From the NCBI GenBank assembly GCA_934446675.1, contig CAKSEL010000006.1:1-64000 (forward strand): a DNA stretch of 64,000 bases. The letters are read 5' to 3'. The stretch's first letter is position 1, and each line of letters opens with the position of its first letter. A program made the position numbers and the translations under genes. Positions 26,889-34,835 of the stretch are shown here, one piece after another. Origin of the DNA: an uncultured Eubacteriales bacterium. GTDB taxonomy: Bacteria; Bacillota; Clostridia; Oscillospirales; CAG-382. Under the pieces are notes generated by a model. It saw nothing but the letters and a program-made list of their open reading frames with translations, was not told the origin of the DNA and ran no database searches.

Positions 26889-27681
26889 TATCCTCCTTTA
26901 CTCCGAGAGCCTCCGCAAGAAGCTCCGTAAAGTAAACAACCGGCACATCGCTCTGACTCTTGACAAGATTATACTTACAAAGAGGACATGCGGTGACAAG
27001 CATCTCGGCGCCGTTCTGCTTTGCGTTGTCTGCAACAGCGCTTGCCTTCTTTGACGCAAACTCCTTATCCTCAACTACGACATATCCGCCGCAGCACTCG
27101 TTTCTCATGGAATACACAACAGGCTCTGCTCCGAGCGCTCTGATAAAGTCCTCCATGATCTTCGGGTTTTCGGGATCGTCAAAGCTCATGACTTTTCCGG
27201 GACGCAAAAGCATACAGCCGTAATATGCCGCAATCTTCTTTCCTGTCAGCGGATTTTTGACAGCCTCTTTTATCTTATCGAAGCCTATCTTGTCGCGCAG
27301 CAGTTCGAGATAGTGTATAACCTCTGTTTCGCCGTTATAAGGCTCTTTGAAGTCCTTATCCTGCGCCATATATGTATTCACGCGCGCAGCAAAAGTCTCA
27401 TCATTCTGTACAGCGTAGTTTGTCTGCTTGATAACGTTATGACAGGCTGAGCATACGGTCACAAGAGGTCTGTTTTCCTCTTTTGCCGAGACAAGCGCGC
27501 GCACACTTGAAAGCTTTGACGCAATCTCGTCCTTTGCGCTGACAAACACACCGCCGCAGCACTGCCAATCCTTTATTTCGCAAAGCTCGGCGCCGAGTAT
27601 TTCGGCGCACTTTCTCGCGTAGTAATCAAGTTGTTTTGCCTTTGTACGGAGGGTACAGCCGGGAAAATAACTTACTTTCAT
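26875..27681 (-). CDS. hdrB: Heterodisulfide reductase subunit B (two CCG domains)
   Basis: This 268-residue catalytic-type subunit has two CCG domains: FPGCTLRTK with DWQCCGG and CSACHN, then YYGCMLLRPG with NECCGG and CPLCKYN. All Cys expected to bind the non-cubane clusters are present. In methanogens it reduces CoM-S-S-CoB; this organism lacks those coenzymes, so the partner should be another disulfide or, more likely here, the TfrB-like subunit that lacks its own CCG domains. The ATG at 27681, 7 nt after GGAGG, was preferred to an adjacent TTG. Confidence 0.92.
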   Translation of the reverse strand: MKVSYFPGCTLRTKAKQLDYYARKCAEILGAELCEIKDWQCCGGVFVSAKDEIASKLSSVRALVSAKEENRPLVTVCSACHNVIKQTNYAVQNDETFAARVNTYMAQDKDFKEPYNGETEVIHYLELLRDKIGFDKIKEAVKNPLTGKKIAAYYGCMLLRPGKVMSFDDPENPKIMEDFIRALGAEPVVYSMRNECCGGYVVVEDKEFASKKASAVADNAKQNGAEMLVTACPLCKYNLVKSQSDVPVVYFTELLAEALGVKEDNDAE

Positions 27682-27704
27682 CAATATACCTCCATTACGT
27701 TTTC

Positions 27705-29081
27705 TTATACCATCTGTTCGGGGTGGAATACCTCATCAAACTTTTCGGCAGTCAGAAATCCGAGTTCAACGCAAGCCTCTTTAAGTGAAATATTATCCTT
27801 AAAGGCTTTCTTTGCGGTCTTTGCGGCGTTTTCGTATCCGATATAGGGATTAAGTGCCGTAACAAGCATAAGCGAGTTATACAGGTTATGGTGCATCTTT
27901 TCCTTATTTGCCGTAATGCCGACTGCACAGTTATTATTGAACGAAACAATAGCCTCTGCAAGAAGTCTTGCGGACTGGAGGAAGTTATATGCCGCAACAG
28001 GCATGAACACGTTGAGTTCAAAGTTACCCTGCGACGCCGCCATGGAAACCGCAACGTCATTGCCCATTACCTGAACAGCAACCATTGTTACAGCCTCACA
28101 CTGCGTCGGGTTGACCTTACCGGGCATTATGGAAGAACCCGGCTCATTTTCGGGAATGTGTATCTCGCCGAGACCGTCTCTCGGTCCGGACGCAAGCCAG
28201 CGCACGTCGTTTGCTATCTTCATCATATCGCAGGCAGTCGCCTTTATTGCGCCGTGTGCAAATACAAGCTCATCTTTGCTTGTAAGAGCATGGAACTTGT
28301 TTTCAGCCGTTACGAACGGCTTTCCTGTAAGCTCGGATACCTTTGCCGCAACAAGTTCGGAAAAGCCTTTGGGCGCATTGAGTCCCGTGCCTACCGCAGT
28401 TCCGCCGAGTGCAAGCTCGTGCAGAGGTTTAAGTGCGGACTTGAGAAGTTCTGCATCTCTTTCAAGGCTTGAACGCCAGCCGCTTATTTCCTGGCTGAAC
28501 TTAATGGGCGTTGCGTCCTGAAGATGCGTACGTCCCGACTTTACTATGCCTTCATTCTCTGCTTCAAGCTTTTTAAATGTCGCTATAAGCGTTTCTATTG
28601 CCGGCAGCAGCTTATCTTCGATCGCGATAACCGCTGAAATGTGCATTGCTGTCGGGAAAGTGTCGTTTGACGACTGACTCATGTTTATATCGTCGTTCGG
28701 GTGAACGAGTTTTTTATCCGCAATCTGGTTTGCGCGGTTTGCAATAACCTCGTTTGCGTTCATGTTGGACTGAGTACCCGAACCGGTCTGCCATACAACA
28801 AGCGGAAAATGTCCGTTAAGCTCTCCGGAAATGACTTCGTCGCAGGCTTCGCAGATTGCGGCAAGCTTTTCGGAGGTCATCTTTTCGGGTTTAAGCTCAT
28901 TGTTTGCAAGAGCAGCGGCTTTTTTAAGTATTCCGAACGCGTGTGTTATCTCTCTCGGCATTGTTTCTATATCGACGCCGATCTTAAAATTCTCATGGCT
29001 TCTCTGTGTCTGCGCAGCCCAAAGACGGTCTGCCGGAACTTTGACTTCGCCCATGGAATCATGTTCTATGCGGTATTCCAT
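27705..29081 (-). CDS. fumC: Class II fumarate hydratase
   Basis: This 458-residue oxygen-stable fumarase interconverts malate and fumarate. It shows the superfamily signature GSSIMPGKVNPTQCEA, an SGRTHLQDATPI active-site loop, TGSGTQSNMNANEV and SQSSNDTFPTAMH. The TQCEA ending of the signature favours fumarase over aspartase. It lies 17 nt after the malate dehydrogenase gene and 20 nt before hdrB, giving the sequence malate, fumarate, electron supply and fumarate reduction within one transcript. Confidence 0.95.
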   Translation of the reverse strand: MEYRIEHDSMGEVKVPADRLWAAQTQRSHENFKIGVDIETMPREITHAFGILKKAAALANNELKPEKMTSEKLAAICEACDEVISGELNGHFPLVVWQTGSGTQSNMNANEVIANRANQIADKKLVHPNDDINMSQSSNDTFPTAMHISAVIAIEDKLLPAIETLIATFKKLEAENEGIVKSGRTHLQDATPIKFSQEISGWRSSLERDAELLKSALKPLHELALGGTAVGTGLNAPKGFSELVAAKVSELTGKPFVTAENKFHALTSKDELVFAHGAIKATACDMMKIANDVRWLASGPRDGLGEIHIPENEPGSSIMPGKVNPTQCEAVTMVAVQVMGNDVAVSMAASQGNFELNVFMPVAAYNFLQSARLLAEAIVSFNNNCAVGITANKEKMHHNLYNSLMLVTALNPYIGYENAAKTAKKAFKDNISLKEACVELGFLTAEKFDEVFHPEQMV

Positions 29082-29098
29082 TTTTTAACAACTCCTAA

Positions 29099-30043
29099 TT
29101 ATATTTCAAGATTATTGATAACGTCTTTGAGTGCGTCTGCGCTCTTATTAAGCTTTGCGATCTCTTCATCGGTAAGCGGCATAAGCACCTTGGATCTTGC
29201 ACCGTTTGCGCCTACTGTATTGAGAACGCTGAGCGCAACGTCATCTACGCCGTATTCGCCGTGCATAGGAGTTGAAACGGTCATTGTAGTATCTATACCG
29301 GTAAGCAGGCACTTGCAGATATGGCAGACAGACGCGGAAATCGCATAGAAGGTTGCGCCCTTGCGTGCGATAACTCTTGCGCCGGACTTGCGGACATACT
29401 GCTCTACTTCATCAAAGTTGAATACCGGCGGCTCTATATTATCGGTAGCGATAAGCTTTCCGCAATCGGCTATCGGAACATTCGAGATGTTTGCGACAGA
29501 CCACGGAATAAAGGAAGAATCGCCGTGCTCGCCGAAAACATATGCATGAACATTGCTCTGGCTGATATTGTAGTATTCCGAAATTCTTGCACGCAGTCTT
29601 GCGGTATCGAGTATCGTACCCGAACCGATTATGCGGTTTTCGGGAAGTCCCGAACGCTTGCAGAAAGTATATGTAAGAATATCTACCGGGTTGCTGACAA
29701 TTATATATGTAGCGTCGGGAGCATACTTTACTATCTCGGGAATTATGGATTTTGTTATATTTACATTCGTCTGCGCAAGGTCAAGACGCGACTGACCGGG
29801 CTTTCTTGCAATACCCGATGTGAGTATTACGATGTTCGATCCCGCAGCGTCGCGATAGTCGCCCGCATATACCGAACAGGCGCCGAGAAAAGGTGTTCCC
29901 TGACGTATATCAAGCGCCTCTCCGAGTGCTTTTTCATTGTTGATGTCGATCATTACTATCTGGGACGCAATTCCCATGACAGCAAGCGTATAAGCGATTG
30001 TCGAACCTACGCTTCCGGTTCCGATAATAGAAATTTTGTTCAT
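29099..30043 (-). CDS. mdh: LDH/MDH-family dehydrogenase, probably malate dehydrogenase
   Basis: This 314-residue NAD-dependent 2-hydroxyacid dehydrogenase has the Rossmann motif IIGTGSVGSTIA, catalytic His in GEHGDSS and the LDH-like GSGTILDTARLR. The substrate-specificity position, Gln102 in lactate dehydrogenase (GANQKPGETR in Geobacillus), is Arg here (GIARKPGQSR), as in malate dehydrogenases. With fumC directly downstream I read it as oxaloacetate-reducing malate dehydrogenase on an LDH scaffold. An annotation pipeline may well call it L-lactate dehydrogenase. It is the first gene of the operon; AGAGGTG precedes the ATG. Confidence 0.88.
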   Translation of the reverse strand: MNKISIIGTGSVGSTIAYTLAVMGIASQIVMIDINNEKALGEALDIRQGTPFLGACSVYAGDYRDAAGSNIVILTSGIARKPGQSRLDLAQTNVNITKSIIPEIVKYAPDATYIIVSNPVDILTYTFCKRSGLPENRIIGSGTILDTARLRARISEYYNISQSNVHAYVFGEHGDSSFIPWSVANISNVPIADCGKLIATDNIEPPVFNFDEVEQYVRKSGARVIARKGATFYAISASVCHICKCLLTGIDTTMTVSTPMHGEYGVDDVALSVLNTVGANGARSKVLMPLTDEEIAKLNKSADALKDVINNLEI

Positions 30044-30250
30044 AATGCACCTCTAAAGTTTTTTGATTGAATTACCGTTTTTTTGCGGAATTTTCGGTTT
30101 TTCACTCCTTTTTTGTCGAATACCTTTTCACAGTACTCCTTATATTATAATACCTCATTCGCACGTATTTGGCAAGTACCAATTTCGCATACCGGTAATG
30201 TGTTTATCGATATACTGCGGTTCAATATAAAAAATACTGTCGTTATTATA

Positions 30251-30279
30251 ATTTTAGCACTATGTTAAAAAAAAGTCAA
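30251..30279 (-). promoter_or_regulatory. Promoter of the malate/fumarate/Hdr operon with possible Rex half-site
   Basis: On the minus strand TTGACT (30274-30279), a 17-nt spacer and TAAAAT (30251-30256) lie about 210 nt before mdh. The segment TTGACTT-TTTT-TTAACAT (30262-30279) matches the right half of the Rex consensus TTGTTAA-4-TTAACAA in 6 of 7 bases, but the left half in only the first 3. Regulation by the operon's own Rex is possible but weakly supported. I see no other feature in the long leader. Confidence 0.6.
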
Positions 30280-30344
30280 TGTCAATATTATGCGCGATTT
30301 GTGACATTTTTTTCAAAATAAATACATTTAATTATTAATAAAGC

Positions 30345-30373
30345 AAAAGTCCCGGAGCGCAAAGTTCCGGAAC
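30345..30373 (-). terminator. Terminator after the zinc dehydrogenase gene
   Basis: The minus-strand stem GTTCCGGA/TCCGGGAC (8 bp, one wobble) is followed by TTTTGCTTT. Confidence 0.75.
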
Positions 30374-30396
30374 CTTAAAAACTGCTGTATTTATCT

Positions 30397-31425
30397 TTAC
30401 TTTTCCTGCGGTGTTACAATGAACTTGCCGAGCCTTCTTCTGTCCTTATCCGAAAGCACCTCAGGCAGCTCTTTGAGCGGGATTTTTTCATATATCATAG
30501 AGCTTACGTCGATACGGCGCGAAGATATAAGATCAAGTGCGCGCTGCTGTGTATAAGGATTGATGTAGGAAGCTTTAAGCGTGATTTCCTTTTTGAATAT
30601 TTCAAACGGCTTGATCGAAAGTTCATCATTCGGCTTTGTAAGACCGAACATCATTACGGTGGAATACTTGCATGCAATCTTAATTGCCGTTTCAAGCGTT
30701 GAAATGCGTCCCACGCACTCAATTACAACGTCGATCTGTGTAATTCCGAGTTTTGCAAGAACCTCCGGTATATCCGCGCCGTTAGGATCAAGCACAATAT
30801 CCGCGCCGAGTTTCTTTGCGTGAACGCGCTTGCTTTCGACAGGCTCGATTACGATTATATTGCAGGCGCCTGCAAGTTTTGCAAGCTGAGTCATGATAAG
30901 TCCTATCATTCCCGCGCCTATTACGGCAACAGTATCTCCGTGTCGTATATTGCAAAGGTCAATTCCGTGCAGACAGCAAGCGACGGGTTCCGTCATTGCG
31001 GCCTCCTCATACGAAAGGCTGTCGGGAATCTTATAGCACTGCGATTCGGGAACGCAGCACATCTCGGAAAATCCGCCGTTTACGGTAGTTCCTATACCTG
31101 TTATATGTTCGCAGAAGTGTCCGATACCGCCTTTGCAGAAACGGCATTTGCCGCAGAGTTTATTCGGATCAACGCACACTCTGTCGCCGGCTTTAAAATC
31201 CGCAACTCTGCGGCCGACCTTTAATATCTCCCCCGAAAACTCATGTCCGAGAACCGTTCCGGGCGGTGTTGCAGCTGCGCCCTCATCGCCGTCGAAAATG
31301 TGCATATCCGTGCCGCATATTCCGCAGGCATGAACCTTTATAAGCACGTCGTTTTCGCCGACCTCCGGTTCGGTCAGGTCTTCTATTCTCAGGTCAAATT
31401 TATTATAAAACTTTGCCGCTTTCAT
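30397..31425 (-). CDS. Zinc-dependent medium-chain alcohol/polyol dehydrogenase
   Basis: This 342-residue MDR-family enzyme probably oxidises a polyol or sugar alcohol with NAD. The catalytic zinc site is seen in HACGICGTDMH and GTVLGHEFSG. The structural zinc site is in DPNKLCGKCRFCKGGIGHFC, and the nucleotide fold in VAVIGAGMIGLIMTQLAKLAG. The pattern is nearest to sorbitol/L-iditol and threonine dehydrogenases. It is encoded 13 nt after the GDPD-PHP gene and shares its promoter; exact substrate unknown. Confidence 0.88.
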   Translation of the reverse strand: MKAAKFYNKFDLRIEDLTEPEVGENDVLIKVHACGICGTDMHIFDGDEGAAATPPGTVLGHEFSGEILKVGRRVADFKAGDRVCVDPNKLCGKCRFCKGGIGHFCEHITGIGTTVNGGFSEMCCVPESQCYKIPDSLSYEEAAMTEPVACCLHGIDLCNIRHGDTVAVIGAGMIGLIMTQLAKLAGACNIIVIEPVESKRVHAKKLGADIVLDPNGADIPEVLAKLGITQIDVVIECVGRISTLETAIKIACKYSTVMMFGLTKPNDELSIKPFEIFKKEITLKASYINPYTQQRALDLISSRRIDVSSMIYEKIPLKELPEVLSDKDRRRLGKFIVTPQEK

Positions 31426-31438
31426 TATTTTATCCTCC

Positions 31439-33028
31439 TCAGTTATTCAGTGAACACTGTACGGCATTTCTGCCCTCATAATAATATATATTCTTAAATC
31501 CGTATTTGCGCAGAACCTCAAACGCCCTGTCAAATCCGTGCGCGCAGTTTTCGGGAATGTGTGCATCGGCTCCCAGCGTTACAAGGTAGCCGCCGAGCTG
31601 TCTGTATTTTTCGATTATCCATTCTTCGGGCAAAAGTTCGTCATATTCCGAACCAACGCAGGAAGTGTTTATCTCAAGCGCGATTCCATGACGGATCGCA
31701 AGTTTTAATATTTCGGTTATCTGCGGTTCAAACTCATGAACATCGAGATTTTTGGCGTATTTTCCGTTTATATACCGCAGCGGACAGGTAAGATGCGCCA
31801 GCACGTCAAAATCGCACGTCCTGAGCATCATTGCCATATTTTCAAAATAAACTCTCATATACTCATGAAGTTCCGGCTTATTCATGTCCATAGTAGAATA
31901 CGGCTTTGTGAAACCGCCGAGCGTTGTACTGTGAACCGATCCTATTACAGTATCAAAGTCATACGTTTCGAGAAGCTTTTTCGGCACTTCGGGTTTCCAG
32001 AAATACTCCCCTATTTCGGTACCTGTCAGCACCTTTAATTTCCCGTTAAACTTCTTTCTCATCTCAAGCGCGTCGTTTACCGAATTCCCTGCAACGTCGA
32101 AAACATTTACCGTGTCGGCATATTCAATGTCTATATGATCTGTAAAGCACACAACGCCGACGTCCTTTTCTAAAGATGCCTCGCACATATCATACGGCTC
32201 TGCCGTGCTGTCATGGGAATTATGCGTGTGCATATGCGTATCGGGTATCAAACCGATATTCTTCGGCGGTTTTACCGTTCCGTTTGTCTCTATCATATCC
32301 GGCGCAAATTCAGCCATGCACTTTTCAAAGTCATCTTCGCTGTTGATTATCCAAAGACCGAGTTTTGCATATTTTCTTATTGTATCGCAAAGCGTTTTGC
32401 TTGCGAACGGTACCGACACCCAGCTTGTTGCCGGAGATTCAAACGGGACCCACACATAAAGTTTGTTTTTCGGCACGGCGCCTGCGATTTTTGCAAGGTT
32501 CTCCTCAGACGTATCTCCGTCGTAATGAATTACGGCATCGGGGAACATTTTGAACATTTCAACCGCAAGATCCGCATCAAAACAGGTAAAGCCGACATTT
32601 GCCTTCGGGTGCGCTTTTACCGTTTCAAAAATTGCGTTTCTTGCATTTTGCTCAAACCGTGCAAACTTATTATCTATCTTTACGTGAACCCCGGTCTGTT
32701 CCGAAAGTTCCATGACCTCTGAGAGCCTTACGAGACCTTCGCCTTTGAATTTCGGCGAAAACCACACGCCGTAGTCATATCCGGAAAGTTCTTTATATGT
32801 ATGCTCCGAAACTTTTATCTGCTTTTCAATTACCGAACCGTCTTTGTTTCTCGCGGTTCTGTTTATAGTATTGTCATGCATGAGAACCGGAACACCGTCC
32901 GACGTGACTTCCGGATCAACTTCAACCGCGTCGTACCCCTGCACGCACGCAGCTTTAAGAGAACGGAGCGTATTTTCGGGATTTTCGGTGCCAGCTCCCC
33001 TGTGCGCTTCAAAAAGACATTTTCTCAA
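31439..33028 (-). CDS. GDPD-PHP two-domain phosphoesterase fusion
   Basis: This 529-residue protein joins two phosphoesterase domains. Residues 1 to ~255 form a glycerophosphodiester phosphodiesterase: EAHRGAGTENPENTL, VEVDPEVTSDGVPVLMHD, then DGDTSEEN and IETNG. Residues ~260-529 form a PHP domain of histidinol-phosphatase type: DTHMHTHNSHD, CFTDHID, GTEIGEYF, IGSVHST, LAHLTCP and LGADAHIPE, with the expected metal ligands. The TTG start at 33028 follows GGAGG by 8 nt. It may release a phosphorylated product from one site and dephosphorylate it at the other; that is inference. Confidence 0.88.
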   Translation of the reverse strand: MRKCLFEAHRGAGTENPENTLRSLKAACVQGYDAVEVDPEVTSDGVPVLMHDNTINRTARNKDGSVIEKQIKVSEHTYKELSGYDYGVWFSPKFKGEGLVRLSEVMELSEQTGVHVKIDNKFARFEQNARNAIFETVKAHPKANVGFTCFDADLAVEMFKMFPDAVIHYDGDTSEENLAKIAGAVPKNKLYVWVPFESPATSWVSVPFASKTLCDTIRKYAKLGLWIINSEDDFEKCMAEFAPDMIETNGTVKPPKNIGLIPDTHMHTHNSHDSTAEPYDMCEASLEKDVGVVCFTDHIDIEYADTVNVFDVAGNSVNDALEMRKKFNGKLKVLTGTEIGEYFWKPEVPKKLLETYDFDTVIGSVHSTTLGGFTKPYSTMDMNKPELHEYMRVYFENMAMMLRTCDFDVLAHLTCPLRYINGKYAKNLDVHEFEPQITEILKLAIRHGIALEINTSCVGSEYDELLPEEWIIEKYRQLGGYLVTLGADAHIPENCAHGFDRAFEVLRKYGFKNIYYYEGRNAVQCSLNN

Positions 33029-33075
33029 TTTCTACGCCTCCAAAGCAAGTTTTTCAAATGCTTTATTTCGGTTTG

Positions 33076-33104
33076 ATTATATATTAACCGCGCAGAAAAT
33101 TCAA
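33076..33104 (-). promoter_or_regulatory. Promoter of the GDPD-PHP / dehydrogenase pair
   Basis: On the minus strand TTGAAT (33099-33104), a 17-nt spacer and TATAAT (33076-33081) lie 48 nt before the start codon. Confidence 0.75.
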
Positions 33105-33125
33105 TGTATTTCACACAAAATGACA

Positions 33126-33149
33126 AAACGCTCAGAAATCCGAGCGTTT
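33126..33149 (-). terminator. Terminator closing the sugar-acid cluster
   Basis: The stem AAACGCTC/GAGCGTTT (8 bp) with an 8-nt loop is followed on the minus strand by TGTCATTTTG. It lies between the cluster and the next promoter. Confidence 0.65.
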
Positions 33150-33159
33150 GCGCCTGTAT

Positions 33160-33309
33160 TTACTGCCGAATGAGCAAAAACTTCTTCGGTACAAAACCAA
33201 AGAGCATCATTAAAACCGATGCAATGCAGCGAAACGCTGTAAGCAAGTCAGGAATAGATCTTCTTATTGTTTTAATCTCTTTGTCGGACCGTCTCGGATT
33301 CATAAGCAT
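33160..33309 (-). CDS. Doubtful small basic ORF
   Basis: This is a 49-residue frame from ATG 33309 (longer frame from 33363), Arg/Lys-rich at the start, with one hydrophobic stretch (IASVLMMLFGFV). It lies between the GH28-like gene and the terminator. The ribosome site is poor (GGCGG, long spacing) and there is no recognised family. It may be only untranslated trailer. Confidence 0.25.
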   Translation of the reverse strand: MLMNPRRSDKEIKTIRRSIPDLLTAFRCIASVLMMLFGFVPKKFLLIRQ

Positions 33310-33387
33310 TACTCTATTACCGCCTTTTTGCAAAATCAGACTTTTACAGAGTATACCACACAAAGAGATTTTGAGTAACCGTATGTT

Positions 33388-34833
33388 TTATTTCCGGAAA
33401 CCGCTTTTTGCAATGTTTACAGAATCATCGCAGCCGTGCGTTTTCAAAAAATCAAGAAACGGTATATCTTTACCGCAGATATTCAGGTTTTCGGCAGAAA
33501 TATTTTCAAAAATTCCGCACTCATTCTGACGGCTTATGCGAATCACCGGTACAAATTCCTTGCTGCCGGCAACACGGATATTCCTGTATTTGATATTTCT
33601 GATACAGCGTTTTTCGTCATCGGCTGAAATGTTACCCTGCCATTTTCGCCGGCTGTCAGTAATGTTTATAAGATCCGGAATAAACGGCTTTGGCGAAAGC
33701 CGGTAAACCTGACTGTCCGAATCCTGATATACAGGCGCTTCATATGTTGGCTCAATTTCAATTTCGAGATTTTCGTACAGAACGCCGTTTACATCCGCAT
33801 ACTGACCGTTTGAGAGCGCAAGACAAGTGGTTGTGTTATGTACAAGCTTGCATTCCGAGAATGTAATATTGCTTATGGATTTTGCAGCCGTTGCAAGTCC
33901 TATCTCAAGCGTTTTTCCCCAGCCGCACCATAGAACGCAATTCCTTACCGTTATATTTTCCGGGCTTATATCCGAAAACGCGGTAAAACCTTTTACACAT
34001 ACGGAATCGTCAAACGAGCGTATAAATGTGTTTTCAAGCAATACGTTACGGCAGTTTATAAAATCAATTCCGTCATTGTTATACTTCCAGTGACCGACTG
34101 CTTTTACATTATCTATATGCACACCGTCGCACGCATAAAAGCTCATTGCATATGAGGCGGAATCCTGGACGCGTATACCGGTTATTTCAACATTTTTACA
34201 GCCGAACAGACGCAGACAGCCGACTGTATGAAGTTTATCGGGCGAAAATTTATTTTCGTTATCCCAGCCGATATCACCGTGCTTATATGTGCGCACCTCG
34301 TCTCCGCCGTCGAGAACACCGTATCCGAATACTTTTATATTTTGCTGACCGAAAGCACATATGTTTGCGTAAACGTGCGCTTCTTTGCCGATATATATGC
34401 TCTGACCGCTCTTGAGTTCTATCTTTCCGGCGTGGTACACACCTTTTTCAAAAACATAATCTGCGTTTTTCTTTTGCTCAAATCCGGCAGGCATGTCAAA
34501 AAAGATATGCACCGTGCCGTGAATGCCGTCGGGTTCAAAAACATACTGTCCGTGCTCTGCAAGAGTAAACTCCGCCGAGTTATTATTGTATTCAATATGG
34601 GTTTGTGACGACAGCGGACGTATTACAGGTCTCAATTCCTTGTTTTCGCACTCTATTTTTATATGCACGCTTTTTTCCGAAACAATGTGCAGCACATACG
34701 CTTCTTCGGTCTGAGAAATATCTCTTTGCTTTCCGGGCCATATTCTGTTAAACGGCATAGCCGACACTCTTATTGTATCAAGCTTTACCGGTAAGCCGTC
34801 CGCATACACCTTATATAAATACTCTGAATTCAT
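33388..34833 (-). CDS. GH28-like right-handed beta-helix glycoside hydrolase
   Basis: This 481-residue protein without signal peptide is predicted to act on oligogalacturonides or related glycans inside the cell. Residues ~150-400 repeat short beta-helix coils (NVEITGIRVQDS, GVHIDNVKAVG, NVLLENTFIRS, NITVRNCVLW). It keeps NNDGIDF (canonical NTD) and FDDSVCVKG (DD) of family 28, but the next motif reads GWGKTLEIG rather than the usual GHG and RIK, so substrate and even family are uncertain. It is the last clear gene of the sugar-acid cluster, starting 2 nt after the SDR stop. Confidence 0.7.
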   Translation of the reverse strand: MNSEYLYKVYADGLPVKLDTIRVSAMPFNRIWPGKQRDISQTEEAYVLHIVSEKSVHIKIECENKELRPVIRPLSSQTHIEYNNNSAEFTLAEHGQYVFEPDGIHGTVHIFFDMPAGFEQKKNADYVFEKGVYHAGKIELKSGQSIYIGKEAHVYANICAFGQQNIKVFGYGVLDGGDEVRTYKHGDIGWDNENKFSPDKLHTVGCLRLFGCKNVEITGIRVQDSASYAMSFYACDGVHIDNVKAVGHWKYNNDGIDFINCRNVLLENTFIRSFDDSVCVKGFTAFSDISPENITVRNCVLWCGWGKTLEIGLATAAKSISNITFSECKLVHNTTTCLALSNGQYADVNGVLYENLEIEIEPTYEAPVYQDSDSQVYRLSPKPFIPDLINITDSRRKWQGNISADDEKRCIRNIKYRNIRVAGSKEFVPVIRISRQNECGIFENISAENLNICGKDIPFLDFLKTHGCDDSVNIAKSGFRK

Positions 34834-34835
34834 CT

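Noticed and set aside
29099..30043. Plain L-lactate dehydrogenase
   Set aside because: The overall fold fits, but the specificity residue is Arg and the gene is linked to fumarase, so malate dehydrogenase is the better reading.
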